Shown one piece after another: positions 1 through 11,908 of a stretch of DNA of 64,000 bases. The stretch is from positions 2,581,129-2,645,128 of the forward strand of contig NC_089320.1 of assembly GCF_036669915.1 (NCBI RefSeq), read 5' to 3'. Source of the DNA: Pocillopora verrucosa (lineage: Eukaryota; Cnidaria; Anthozoa; Scleractinia; Pocilloporidae). The position numbers and the translations under genes were made by a program. Every line of letters begins with the position of its first letter. Within the stretch, counting starts at the first letter, position 1. The notes under the pieces were generated by a model. The model ran no database searches. It was not told the DNA's origin and saw only the letters and a program-made list of their open reading frames with translations.

Positions 1-59
1 ATGAAATTTTCTTGCTTTTTACACTCTAAACCGTGACAAAAACATAACTTTGAAAGATC
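1..59. other. Sequence upstream of the first gene
   Basis: Only 59 bases lie before the first proposed start codon, so the promoter and any 5' UTR exon of the first gene are outside the window. No element was recognised here. Confidence 0.5.
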
Positions 60-3000
60 ATGGTGACATTTCAACTTATTTTTCTACTTACAGTTTTAGG
101 GACAAATTGTTTGGCGTCGAACAAAGGTGAGCATGCGAGTCCTATGCTATGCGCAAACATAAATGCACCTAGCTATTACTGTGCGTTTCGCTTTTCATTA
201 CTTTTAACTCGAAATTTGGTTCTCCTTTTCACTTAGTGGAATCTTATTTTAGAAACCTATCATTATGTGTAATTACTGACTAAAAGATTTCATTTATTGG
301 CGTAAGAAATAGTTTCAAAATTATGCAAAATAGTTGTTACTACATTAATGAAAAATGAAACTAGGAAACATGACCAGCTCGAATCGTCGTTGCTCGCAAG
401 CTTAAAGTGATGTAGGTTGAATGAAAGATCAACAGTGCTTTATAAAAGTTAACGAGAAAACATATTAAACTTTTTCCTTAAAAAGGAGGATGGGATTTTC
501 TTACGACGTTGTAATTTTGATCTTAAACTTTTATGTCTAATTTCTCTTCCACCATTTTATATTAAAGGTGTCTCTCAGACTTTGCATCATCATCTTAGTC
601 TACTCCGAGTTCTTCCAAAGAAGTTCTTCTACAAACCGTTTGGAACAATGCCTGCTTTCTACAAAATTGAAAACATATTTTCAATCAAGAATTTTGCAAT
701 TTGGGTTTTATTCATTTAGTTGATGTTATTTCTAAACTCGGAAAACGTATCCCATGCATATGACGATATGATCAAAATGTACCCCACCATTTCGGCAATA
801 GAGTAATTCCAGTAAATAAGTATATTTCATTCCCTCCCTGCCGATTGGAAATAAGTTGTCTCAAGCACAAAAAAGATTTTTATGCCGAAAAAAGCGATTG
901 GGTTTTGAACAATGCGGTAAACAGGTGAATTCCAGTTCAAAAGCAGGCTAACAGATGATAAAACTACGTTTCATTTGCGCCTCCGGCGGCACAAAAGAAA
1001 TGGAAGCAATTTTTTTATAAAAACACATTTTATTTGGAAAGACCTTTATGTCATTCCATATTAGTGCACCATAGATACAAAATTTAGAGAATTATGTGTA
1101 GCATTATCCTGAATATAAATTATAACCTGTGCAAAATGTCTCTCGTACCCGCGTCTTTATGCAATTTTTGCAAAAGTAATGATGAATACCTATGGCATTT
1201 TTTTGTACAATGCATCTTCGTATCCAAATTCCGGGATAAAATTGTGAATTAGAGCTCCACGTATATGCTTGATTCGAGTATATGGAATTCCAGCTTTCGG
1301 GCTATCAAAGGCTGTACATCTTTTTTTTTGATACCATAATCCTAATAGGTAAGCAAACCATTTATGAAAGCAAGTAGAATTTGTTGAAACCAAAATTTAA
1401 TGTTTTTTCTTTTAAGAAAAATGAAACATCTGATAAAAGAGCGAAATAGATATCTTTCACGAGAAATGGAACAATATAGATATTTAATCAACATTCGATC
1501 ACTTTTGCAGGTACGCCCAGAAACTTCTTTAAACATATTCAAATTAACGAGCTTAATGCTACTAATGTCAGTTCTGTAATGCAGTATTCGGTTAATGTTT
1601 CCATTGTAAATAGTATAGTTATTGTAGGATTTCATTGTAAGCAGCTCGTTGTAAGTAATGTATCGTAAGTAATGTATTGTAGGTTATGCGTTGTAAAATA
1701 GTTTATGTATTGTAAGTGATTAATATATGTCTTTAATGAAGATTTGTATATATATACCGTTTTCAAAAACGTTGAAAATTTGACGAGAAAACAATAGATA
1801 TATATATTTAATGTATATTTTCAAATTACAACTTTTTTTAAAACGAGTGTATATGTACATATGTGTAAAAAAAATGCTTCAATTTTTTTAGGCTCAAAGG
1901 ACGATCTGTTCTCATTTCAGATGTACTTACACTCCTGAATCAAAGCTGTTGTGAAAAAATAAGCCCGTTCTCCTGCAAAATAGTTAAATGGTCGGGTGAA
2001 ATCCTTAATAGTCCATAAAGTCTGCGCCAAAGCTTTCACGTGAATTTGAGAGCCATATGTTCTTCTTCATTTGCCTCAATCACGGAACCGACCGAAAAAC
2101 GTTTCATCGTTCTGACCTAATTCATTAGTTTAGCTCGGAGCGATGTTTGACTTAGACGCCTTTGTTTCATTTTTAGAGGGCTGTCGTGAAGTGGAAATGA
2201 ATCCTTCCGTCGACAACCTCTACTTGGAAAATCACGTCTTCAGGAAACTGGAGATAAAAACAGCCAGTGCCTGTGAAGTGAACTGTTTTATGGATGCTGA
2301 CTGCGTCTCGTACAATCTGAGACAGCCACGGGATCCAGAAGGAAAGTATTTGTGTGAACTGAGCAATTCGACAGACAAAATTCATCCCCTGGATGTCAAA
2401 TTCGAAGCGGGAGCTGTCTACAAATCATTCCGGGTAAGCCAGGTTGTGTGTTCGGTAGTGTATTTACATATAGTTAGATATTATTATCAGAACTGAAAAT
2501 AATACACAATACATTGAGAGCCACACAATGCACATATAGCGAGACGATTCATGCTATGTAACGTCTTTTCGTCCCACCCAATCTCAGGCCAGAACTGCCG
2601 CATCATCCAATTCCAGATAACGTAAATTGGCGACCGTAAAGAGTTTCAAAGCTTACGTTTCGAGCGTTGGCCCTTCGTCAGAGCGAAGGAAATAAATTAT
2701 TCACTCTGACGAAGGGCCAACGCTCGAAACTTCAGCTTTTAAAATCTTTACGGTAATTACCCTTTTGTACTCTCCACCCGACGCAGCACCACAGATTATT
2801 TTGAAACTTATCTCTCCAATTCCAGGTAATGCCATTTCACTTCATTCCATGTCATGCCATATTATATCACGTAATACAGTGTCAAATATTGTTTTGCTTA
2901 CGTCATGTCCTGTAATCTCATCCCATTTAAGGTCATGATATCCTTATGTTATTTTATGTCATGTCATGTCGCATTATGCCGTGCAAGTCATGTCATTTAT

Positions 3001-4762
3001 TATCATCTTATGCCATTTCATTTATGAAACTCATGTCATGTTTGGTTATGCTGTTACATGTTAGGTCATGTCATGTTTGGTTATGCTGTGACATGTTAGG
3101 TCATGTCATACGAGGCCATGCTATTAAATTCACTTCATGTATTGCCGCCTCGCTCCATGTTATAATATGTTATGTCATGTCATGTCATGTCATGTCACGT
3201 CATGTCACGTCACGTCACGTCACGTCACGTCACGTCACGTCATGTCATGTCATGTCATGTCACGTCATGTCATGTCATGTCACGTCATGTCATGTCATGT
3301 CATGTCACGTCATGTTACCTTGTAAAAACGGCAAATAGAGGACAATACCTCATTATTTTCACCGAATCTCTAATTTAGGTAAATCTCCCTTTCTTTACAG
3401 AACCCTTGTTCAGATAATCCCTGTTCTGCGATCCATCGATGTCAAACAGGATTCACCAGCAAAGGTTATCGTTGTGTTTGCAGAAATAGACTCTTTGGAA
3501 GCAACTGTACAGAAGGTATTTTTCATCAATTGATCCACCTATGTTATGCAAAGTCATTTCTATTATTCAGATTTAAAAGTTTAATGTAATTTTTTTTTTC
3601 AAAGAAAGGGTTTTACTTTTATTTCTTATTCTTGGACATTACAGCTCCTCCATCAGTGCAAGTGTTTCCTGATTCTATCGAGACCGAGGAAGGCAAAAAA
3701 GTCTTCATGACATGTACAATCATCAGTATTCCTCCTCCACACTTCATTAAATGGAGCAGGTCTCAACAAAGTCTACCTCCCACAAGAAGCCACGTTCGAG
3801 GAGTAAATCTAACTTTGGAAAACGTCACCAAACAGGATACTGGCTCATATGTGTGTACTGCAAAAAACATCTGGGGTACAATCTCATCCTCAACGCACCT
3901 TAAAGTCCATTCAGCTCTTAAGTTTACCGTTAAACCTCCGTTGAATGTGACCGTGAAGGCTAATGAAGTTCTTACTCTGCCTTGTTCTGCTGCAAGCGAT
4001 CTCAAGTTGTCGTGGATGTTTGATGGGATCGAGTCGTTACCTCCTTATGCAAGAATCGATTCCTCAAATAACTTGATTGTTTCTTCAGTCAATTTCACCC
4101 ATGGTGGTGATTACACTTGCCGTGTGACTAATGCGCTCAATTCCATTCAAACAAGTGTCACCGTTTACGTCAAGTACCCTGAAACCTGCGCCAAAGTGAA
4201 GACAGACATTAGTGACATTAGTGGTAATTATTTCATTGATCCTGACGGTGTTCTTGGCGAAGATCCATTTCCTGTTTACTGTAACATGACCGACAAAGGA
4301 AGCGTTGGAGTGACAGTTATCAGTCACGATAGCGAGGACAGAATCCACGTCAATGGATCTGAATCAGATGGTAGCTACCGCTGTGACATCCATTACAACG
4401 GCAGCAGCCTTTCCCAAATCAAGGGACTGATAGAAGTCTCAAATAGCTGCCAACAGTTCATTAAATATGAATGCCACAATGCTGCAATGCGCTTAGGTCG
4501 AATTAGCTGGTGGGTGTCACGTGACGGTGAGAAAAAAAAGTATTGGGGCGGAGCCACTGACGGATGTGCGTGTAACGTGACTAGTACCTGTCCGACTCAA
4601 GAGTGGCCCTGTAACTGTGACGCGAACGATGATGTTTGGCGGGAGGACAGTGGTTTTTTGACCATCAAATCCGACCTTCCAGTTACTCAGTTGAGGTTTG
4701 GTGACACTGGTCGTGCTTACGAGGAAGGATATCACACACTTGGAAAACTGGAATGCTACTAA
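60..4762 (+). CDS. Secreted PAN-EGF-Ig-Ig-fibrinogen-like protein, copy 1
   Basis: Exons 60-126, 2177-2433, 3401-3515 and 3645-4762 join in phase to give 518 residues. Exon 1 starts MVTFQLIFLLTVLG, a signal peptide, and ends at AAAG/GTGAGC. Exon 2 is a PAN/apple-like domain with Cys pattern CEVNCFMDADC. Exon 3 is one EGF domain with six cysteines. Exon 4 carries Ig1 (about 147-233, C170 and C217, with IKW and DTGSYVC), Ig2 (237-323, C260 and C305) and a C-terminal domain from 324 that starts YPETCAKV and contains DPDGVLGEDPFPVYCNM and a final GYHTLGKLECY. That last domain resembles the fibrinogen-like module of contactin-associated proteins (family knowledge). There is no membrane helix after the signal peptide, so secretion is inferred; a lectin-like or adhesive recognition role is only a suggestion. 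The next gene is a paralogue with the same exon phases (1, 0, 1). The promoter lies outside the window. Confidence 0.85.
127..2176 (+). other. Intron 1 of the first PAN/Ig gene
   Basis: About 2 kb of AT-rich intron. It holds short runs of alternating T and A near 1745-1860 and a few short open frames without domain-like content. No gene or recognisable repeat family was found in it. Confidence 0.6.
2617..2811. repeat. Palindromic MITE-like element, family A copy 1
   Basis: Contains a perfect 27-bp inverted repeat (2657-2683 against 2704-2730) built around GACGAAGGGCCAACGCTCGA, with a 20-nt spacer. The flanks read CGTAAATTGGCGACCGTAAA on one side and CTTTACGGTAATTACC on the other. The same core and flanks recur near 12735, 27119, 43895 and 59671. 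It lies in intron 2 of the first PAN/Ig gene. Confidence 0.8.
2820..3316. repeat. CATGT/CACGT pentanucleotide satellite
   Basis: Degenerate CATGT units begin near 2820 and become a pure array from about 3170 to 3316. Units are CATGT or the variant CACGT, which clusters at about 3207-3240. Because five is not a multiple of three and the unit has no stop, several frames look open; these are not genes. The array is in intron 2 of the first PAN/Ig gene. Confidence 0.9.
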
Positions 4763-5726
4763 CGAACTTGACTGATTGTTGAGAAAATGGACTCACCTTT
4801 TACCATTTTCATGCGCGCGCTACGTGCTCTGCTATTATCGATTTTACTTAGCTCGACCTTAATATACATGGACGCAGTGAATTGAGCACCTCCATGTATA
4901 AAAGAGAGGAAAACGACAAACGGGTTTTTGAACATTACTAATGTTATGACTCGTCCCGTATCCAGGGATGGTAGTTTAGTTTGAATCTGTTTTTCTGGCA
5001 GCCATACGTAGCTACAAAGCATACACACATGCAGTGTAAAGATAATTAGGGACAGACCTTTCAATTGTTTTTTTTGAAAGATTTCTCCATGGTTCAGCTT
5101 ATATCACACGTCTATTTCCATGTTCAACAAAAACATTTAACCTTTGTATGATTGTATTTCATTATTTTGCATCCTCCGTTAAAGCGGACTTCAAGCTGTG
5201 TTCGAAGTTCCACATTGCTTTTCGCGCAATTTTTAGTTAGGTTAGTTGGAGACATTAGCCATAATTTCTTAACAAAAAAGCGGCTGTAAATGAATGCCTT
5301 TATACTCTTCTTGACTGAAATTAAATGTGTAACATTATTTGGTGAAAGAAACCGAATATAGACTTCATTCCATTTTGGCAGCTGGTTTTTCGCTAATAAA
5401 AACATACTGATTTACCTCAAGAAGACTTAAAATTCCTTGAAGTGTTAGATCGAAATATTAAGTAAGACTCTCTTAACAGTAAATTACCCACGAATGCTGA
5501 GACGTATTCAGGAAAATGGCTTTTTTGAGCGATATATATTTTTCTAAAACAAAGTAGTTATAATTAAAAAAACCATGAAAGCAAGCGTCTCGCTGCGACA
5601 GAGAATGACTATTTCATGAATATTTCACAATTAGTTGAGGGGCGATTTGTCCAGAACTTACACTGTTTCTTTACTTTTTATTTGCCATTGCACTGGCATA
5701 GAGACAAATTCACGAAACGAAGAGAA
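4763..5726. other. Intergenic region between the tandem PAN/Ig genes
   Basis: Roughly 960 bases carrying the 3' UTR of copy 1 and the presumed promoter of copy 2. A possible polyadenylation hexamer AATAAA is at 5395-5400. No other feature was recognised, and no TATA box can be assigned with confidence. Confidence 0.6.
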
Positions 5727-8700
5727 ATGGAAATCTTAACAATGAAAGTGTTGGTACTGCTTATATCTCCAATTCTGGTTTGCATCTGTGCTGCATTCCA
5801 GCAAGGTGAGTTAAGTGGCTTAAAACCCACGCAAGATTGAATTTTTGATAGAACGACCGACTCATCCCGAATTATTCCTATTTCCACTTTGTTGATAAGC
5901 TAATTTCCTCAGACTGCTTAGCGTTACCTCTAAAACAATGTTCTAAACCGACTTTTGAATTTTAACCTTTTTATGAGCCAAATTAAGAAAAAAAAAACGA
6001 TGTGTACTCGGAAACAAAAGACAAAAGAAACAGCAAAGTTATAATCGCTTTTAATTCTAACGACTTTAAAAATCGTTAATTTGCCTGTTGACCGTTTCAA
6101 ATAAAATGACAGATTTCCAGGCCCTTTCCTTGAATTCAACACATTTTGGCTCCATCATATAATTATTTATACAAAAGTTATGGGAGAGGGGTGAGAATCC
6201 CCTGCTGCCCAGGCTCCCTTTTCCCCCACCTTCCCCACCCATGACTTCCTTTCACCGTCCTTTATTGCGAAACACAGCAGATTAATAATTCACGATTGTT
6301 CGTATTTTCGTGTTTCTCCCACGTTTCCTCCATCTCCACTCCGCGCTTCTCTACCTGTTCCATCTCCTTTTCTCCAAGGCTTCCAACCCCCCCCCCCCCC
6401 CATTCACTGAGAAGGTTTCCCTATCTGACAGAAACTTTCGTATGTATAAGTTTTTTCCGGAACACGGAATGGGGCTGATTCAGGAAATCATGATCACAGG
6501 ATGCAAATAATGAGAAACGTTTTTAAAAGGCAGGCCATGGTTTAATTCTTATTTTTTTTAGACTTGTCAGTGGAGAGTTACATTGTCATTGGAGGGTTAT
6601 ATCTGTAAAGCTACGATTTTCACTCTTTCTTTTCTGCAGCACTCTTCATTTATCGCATGAAAGCAAAACATTTAGACATCCTGATAACCTTTATTCATTG
6701 CTACAGGAAGTTCAACATCCCTCATCTGCTTAAGGTGTCTGCCTTTGGACACGAATGAGAGCGTTACGATTGATTGTAATTGCGAGCTCTTCGAGACATT
6801 CACAATCTGTTATCGCATCTTATTTTGTCCTCAGACGATGATTGTCGACAAGTGGAGATGAATCCAACAGTAACAGGCTTCTTTCTAATTGGCCACGTGT
6901 TTAAGACCATGGAGATAAAAGCAGCCAGTGCCTGTGAAGTAAATTGTTACATGGAGAATAACTGTATATCCTACAATATAAAACCTCTTCCGGATGGGAA
7001 ATATTTGTGTGAACTGAGTGATTCCGATGACGTTGCTCATCCATTGAATATGAGATACAGAGAAGGGGCTATGTACAAATCATTTAAGGTGAATCATTAT
7101 TACTCGAGCTCAAACAGATTGTATTCATGCCACAAGTAATGGTAGGGTGTAATTAAAGACATTTCAGATGAGAAGCCTGAAAAAATTCAGGCATCAACGA
7201 GATTCGAAACCATGTCCAATAGTAACTATATTACCTCTGTACTCCATTTGGTTGCATCCATGGATGAATGGATATGAGCGTGAATGGATTCATAGATATG
7301 TAGATGGAAATTACCAGCATTGATGCGTGCATGGATGCATGGGTGATAAAAGCATTGATGTCTACATGCATTGGTGATGAATGCACAGTTGATGGATCCA
7401 TGGATGATTTCCTAAATAACTCGATTGCTGACATCCTGGATACATAACTGCACAGGTCCATGCGTGATGGATGCATACATGCACAAGTGGATAGAAGCCT
7501 GAGTGCATGGATGTATAGTTACATAGATGTTCAATAAATGCATGCTGTTTAGATGCATAAGGGCATTAATACATACGCATTTACGTACATGCATTGAGCC
7601 TGTAATAAAACTAAATACGGTTCGCGACTGCATGTTAAACCCGACAGAAATAATGTTTGCTTTATTTTGCAATTTTGCAGAACGTTTGTTTCAAAAATCC
7701 TTGCTCAGTGGCTCAGAGTTGTCAAACTGGCTTTCCCCGTGAGGATTATCGTTGTGTATGCAGGAATGGGTTGATGGGACAAAACTGTAATGAAGGTATG
7801 TTGATCGACTGATCTGTCTGTCTATTTATTAGTTTGCGTTTTATATGAGTCGCAAGTCTCGACTGAGATTGTTCTGAAGCAAACCAATCATAACTTTAGG
7901 AGAGCCTACCGTATATCTTACACTGTTGCTGGACGGTGAAAAAGAACAGTTTACCGATAACACCTGTGAAACTGAACAGAATAAGTCTTATGCATGCGTT
8001 GTTACGTTGAGTGTTTTCGCGTGAGAAAAATTAATTTTATGCTTTCAAGTATAGTTACCTTTGTAACAGGTAATAGGACTTGGCGTCGTTCAGTTCTGTG
8101 TATTCGTTCCGCTGTCTACTGATTTAGTTTAACACTCGTAGTACAATAAACTGAATTGCTTTATACCTAAACTTCCAATCAACAAAACGAGCACTGTGAT
8201 TGGTTGATTCTTGGTCACGCGCCCCTGATCAAATTCAAATGTATCTCGACCGGGATTCAGTTGCGCGGTTGTTGCCCGAGCGCCGAATATAACAGCATGT
8301 TTTTGCCATATGATTATTTAAGAGAAAGTCTTAATATATATCAAAGCACTTAATGTATGGTCCCTCGGGAAACGAATTAGTTTTGTTTTCCCTCGAGTCC
8401 TGATTTTCCCGAAACGAAGTCGAGTGAAACATCAGGACTCGTGCAAAAATAAACCAACTGTTTCCCTCGGACTATACATAAAGTGTAGCTTGTACTCCAC
8501 TTAGTTTGTGCCGGGTATTACAGTGTCACTCAGGCCTCCAAATTAGATACTTATGCTGAATACTTATTTCTTAGTCCTTCTTCCTGCCATCTATGATGTC
8601 ACCAGTAAGATAAGAAATAGGAGTTGAATATAATTAGCTAGTAACATGAGCAAGCCAGTACACTGTGAGTTGTTCTGTGGCAAGCTAAGTTATAAAAATA

Positions 8701-10013
8701 AAGCACTGGTACATAGGTTATTGTGAGGTAATTACAACCTTCATTTAAATTAAATTAATTAATTTTCAAATGGCCGCCAGTTCAGCAATCTACAATTTAG
8801 TTCGACTTCATATGATTTTTTCCAAGATATGTCCGTTTTGATTCTAGGACTACCATCAGTACGAGTTGCTCCTGATAAAATCGAAACTGTGGAGGGTAGA
8901 AATGTTTCCATGACGTGTAACGCGACTGGTAATCCATTGCCACATTCAGTTACGTGGAGCAAGGCTCAAGGACTGCTACCTTCTTCAAGAAGCTTCGAAG
9001 ATGGAGGAAGTCTGACTATGACAAACGTCTCTGTATTCGACAGTGGTTCCTACCTGTGTACTGCCACAAACATTTGGGGTAAAAAATCATCTGCAGTTAA
9101 CCTCCGAGTGTATTCAACTCTCAAGTTTACCATCAAACCCCCATCGAATATAACTGTAAAGGCTCATGAAACTCTCACGCTATCGTGTTCTGCTTCAAGC
9201 GACCTGTTACCAACGATGGCGTGGATGTGGAATGGGACCTCGTCATTACCTTCAGGCGCGGGTATTGATTCCTCCAATAACTTGATAGTTTCACCTGCTA
9301 ACTTCACCTATGTAGGTAACTACACGTGCAATGCGTCTAATGCACTCAGCTCTATTCAAACAAGTGTCATCGTTTACGTCAAGTACCCTGAAACCTGTGC
9401 TAAAGTGAAGGCCAACATCAGTGACGTCAGTGCTGATTACTTCATTGATCCAGACGGTGTTCTTGGCGATGATCCATTTCCTGTTTACTGCAACATGACT
9501 GACAAAGGAGGTGTTGGAGTGACAGTTGTCAGTCATGACAGCGAGAACAGGACACATGTGGATGGTTTTGAACCGGCTGGTTCATATTCCCTTGGTATCG
9601 ATTACAACCCCGCCAGCATTTCTCAGTTAAAAGTTCTAACAGACCTTTCCACCAATTGCCAACAGTTCATTAAATATGAGTGTCTGGACTCTAGAATTAG
9701 ATCGTCTAAATTTGCATGGTGGGTGTCACGTGACGGTGAAGAAATGTTCTACTTTGATGGGGCCAGTCCAGGGTATGATGGCTGCGCCTGTGGAAAGAAC
9801 AACTCGTGTGTCAAAGCGTCGAACGTTTGTAACTGTGATGAGAATTCACAGATATGGCGAGTGGACAGCGGTCTTCTGACAAACAAATCCCACCTTCCTG
9901 TCATTCAGTTGAGGTTTGGTGATACGGGAAGCTATTATAGCTGGAATGGAGAATTCCGACCTGAAGAAGGATATCACACTTTGGGAAAATTGGAGTGCTA
10001 TGGAATAAACTGA
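5727..10013 (+). CDS. Secreted PAN-EGF-Ig-Ig-fibrinogen-like protein, copy 2
   Basis: Exons 5727-5805, 6835-7088, 7681-7795 and 8848-10013 join in phase (1, 0, 1) to 537 residues. The start at 5727 (MEILTMKVLVLLISPILV) gives a good signal peptide; the in-frame ATG at 5742 would also work. Domains follow copy 1: PAN/apple with CEVNCYMENNC, one six-Cys EGF, two Ig domains (VSMTCNATG to DSGSYLC, LTLSCSASS to YVGNYTC), then the contactin-associated-like fibrinogen module. In a 63-residue stretch starting YPETCAKV, 51 residues match copy 1 by eye. Exon 3 is exactly 115 nt in both copies. The C-terminal domain differs mainly in loops: CACGKNNSCVKASNVCNCDE replaces the copy 1 loop, and there is an added YSWNGEFRPE. 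Likely a local gene duplication; function unknown, with recognition or adhesion inferred. Confidence 0.87.
7240..7530. repeat. Degenerate ATGGATGCAT-type minisatellite
   Basis: Irregular units related to GGATGCATGGATG and CATTGATG fill intron 2 of the second PAN/Ig gene. Frames reading through it give His/Met/Ser-rich nonsense and are not genes. Confidence 0.75.
8347..8485. repeat. Small element with about 26-bp terminal inverted repeats
   Basis: The left end CACTTAATGTATGGTCCCTC and the right end GGACTATACATAAAGTG are imperfect inverted repeats, each next to GGGAAAC or GTTTCCC. Inside is a second inversion around TCGAGTCCTGAT and ATCAGGACTCG. Size and structure fit a MITE, in intron 3 of the second PAN/Ig gene. 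Confidence 0.7.
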
Positions 10014-10521
10014 GCAATGTACTGTCGTTAAGTGGAATTCCTGAGGGATGACAGAATTGCAGTCATTTCGCCCACCAGTCGTTTCGCTAATGACCAGCTT
10101 CATTTTGTCTCAAGTCGTTTCGCACTCGTCTCAGGTCAGTTCGCTAAGGTAAGGGTCGTTTTGCTCACGTTGTGGGTTATTTCACCAAAGTCTCGTATTG
10201 GTTTGTCTTCTCCGTAGACGCGACGAGCAAATTGTTGTACCGTCAACATGTGGTACAACATTTGGGTTATACTGTGCACTGCCAGTTTGTCGGATAGAAA
10301 TTCTTTGATTGTACGCTGTGCGTGAAGCCTAAGCTGTCTAGGAGTCTGCTTTTTCCCTTTGCTTAGTTCTCTCGTCATCTTTCAGTTTTTTTTATTGAAA
10401 TGACCGAGCTCCCTAATGATTCAATGAGGGTAAATATATGAAAATCATATTTGTGAACTGCGGGTAAAGAAATAAACACTACTTAAGTAAGGAATAGGGA
10501 AAATAAGGTCTGAAAAACTTC

Positions 10522-10592
10522 AGGCCTGTACGGTATTTGAACTCATAGCCTCTGCGATACCGGTGCAGTGCTCTACAAACTGAGCTAACAAG
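10522..10592 (-). repeat. tRNA-derived repeat, copy 1
   Basis: Read on the minus strand this has a B-box-like GAGTTCAAATACC, an A-box-like TTAGCTCAGTTTG and ends AGGCCTGAAG followed by TTTTTCAG. It matches the plus-strand copy 125 bases further on. No closed acceptor stem was found, so it is a tRNA-derived repeat or relic rather than a working tRNA gene. Confidence 0.65.
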
Positions 10593-10717
10593 TAAACCAG
10601 GAGCTGGTCATAATGTTGGTTCGTAATAAGCCCGTGAAGCGACGAGTCAATCACCGTGAATTTATGAAAATCATATATGTGAACTGCGGTTTAAGAAATG
10701 AATGTTAAAGCTTGTTA

Positions 10718-10789
10718 GCTTTTTAGCTCAGTTGGTAGAGCACTGCAGCGATGTCGCAGAGGTCATGGGTTCAAATCCCGTACAGGCCT
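10718..10789 (+). repeat. tRNA-derived repeat, copy 2
   Basis: Contains TTAGCTCAGTTGGTAGAGC (A box) and GGGTTCAAATCCCGT (B box and T arm), ending ACAGGCCT. The D-arm, anticodon-arm and T-arm regions can be drawn, but loop position 33 is C rather than T and the acceptor ends do not pair, so it is scored as tRNA-derived and not a functional tRNA. Confidence 0.65.
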
Positions 10790-11908
10790 ATACTTTTACG
10801 GGCTTTATTTTCACTGCTGCTTAAGTGATGTTTATTACTGCGAAGATCGCTTTTATACTCGTCCCATATGACTGTACTTTAGCGAAAGGGCCTATCAGTT
10901 GGTGAAATACCCTGAGACGTTGACGAAACGACTGATTACCGGACGGCGACGTGGGACGACGCCACAAACCAAAGGTTGTAACTCTACCACTCACGATTCG
11001 GGGTACACATCCATAAAAATTCATATAACGTCCTTTTTCACTAAATCACGATTGACTGTCGGCAGAATGAATGTGGGAGTAAGGATGATAATTCAACTTA
11101 TCTTGTGTAAAAATGTGAGGTCAATGTAGACCATTGAAAAAGACAAACATAATATAGTTTAGAATTCTAATTCAACTTAGCATTATTTACTGCACTCCAT
11201 GTTATTCTTTATTATTATTATTATTTATTATTACATTATTACATTATTACATTATTATTATTATGTGTGTGTTCAAGTTATCTTGTGCAAAAGGATTTGT
11301 AAATACTAGCAATATCAATTGTATCATGATTGCATGTAATTTATTTCCTATGTCACTAAGTAGAATATATCTTATGAAAAATGGTCAAATACTAAGAAAA
11401 AATTGCATGGCCAGTATGACGCTGTGTTTCGTCGCAGCCAAGATACGCGTCAGATACTTTTCGTAAATTTCAAGCGAACTCGTCAAACATCGAGCTCAAA
11501 GTCTCGTCCGCGAAATCAAGATGTTAGCAATATGGCCTTCTATCGCAGAAGGATTCCCAATTGCTCGTTTACGAGTTACGATGTATGTTTTACAAGCTTG
11601 AATATGTTATGATTCAGTTTTTCTGGATTATTTAGGAAGTTATATATCTTTGTATTATTTCTTTCATATGTAAAGTGCGCTGAGATTTTGTAGGAGTTTA
11701 CTACGATAATCATCATCATTATCGTTATTATTAACATTGTTATTATTGTCAAATACTAAATACAAATTAGAACTTCACTCGCCTTCAGTGAAGCATATTC
11801 TCATTCAGCTTGTCATATTAAGTTACATACGTCTGATTAAACACGCTCAGCACTTAAAGCCGTAATACCAATCTAATGGTTGTTTGTGAATTTGTTTGTT
11901 AATTTTTT

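Larger units (their letters stand above)
10014..11908. other. Intergenic region between convergent genes
   Basis: About 1.9 kb between the 3' ends of the second PAN/Ig gene and the receptor gene. It contains two tRNA-like copies in opposite orientation, two copies of a TATGAAAATCATAT-type segment (near 10437 and 10665), and an ATT-rich microsatellite near 11207-11262. Short open frames here lack family features, so no gene is called. Confidence 0.6.

Noticed and set aside
2946..3378. Overlapping frames of MSCHVMSCHV type
   Set aside because: Product of the CATGT/CACGT pentanucleotide satellite, not a protein.
10718..10789. A working tRNA gene
   Set aside because: A and B boxes are present, but the acceptor ends do not pair and the base before the anticodon is not T; a similar degenerate copy lies nearby in opposite orientation.
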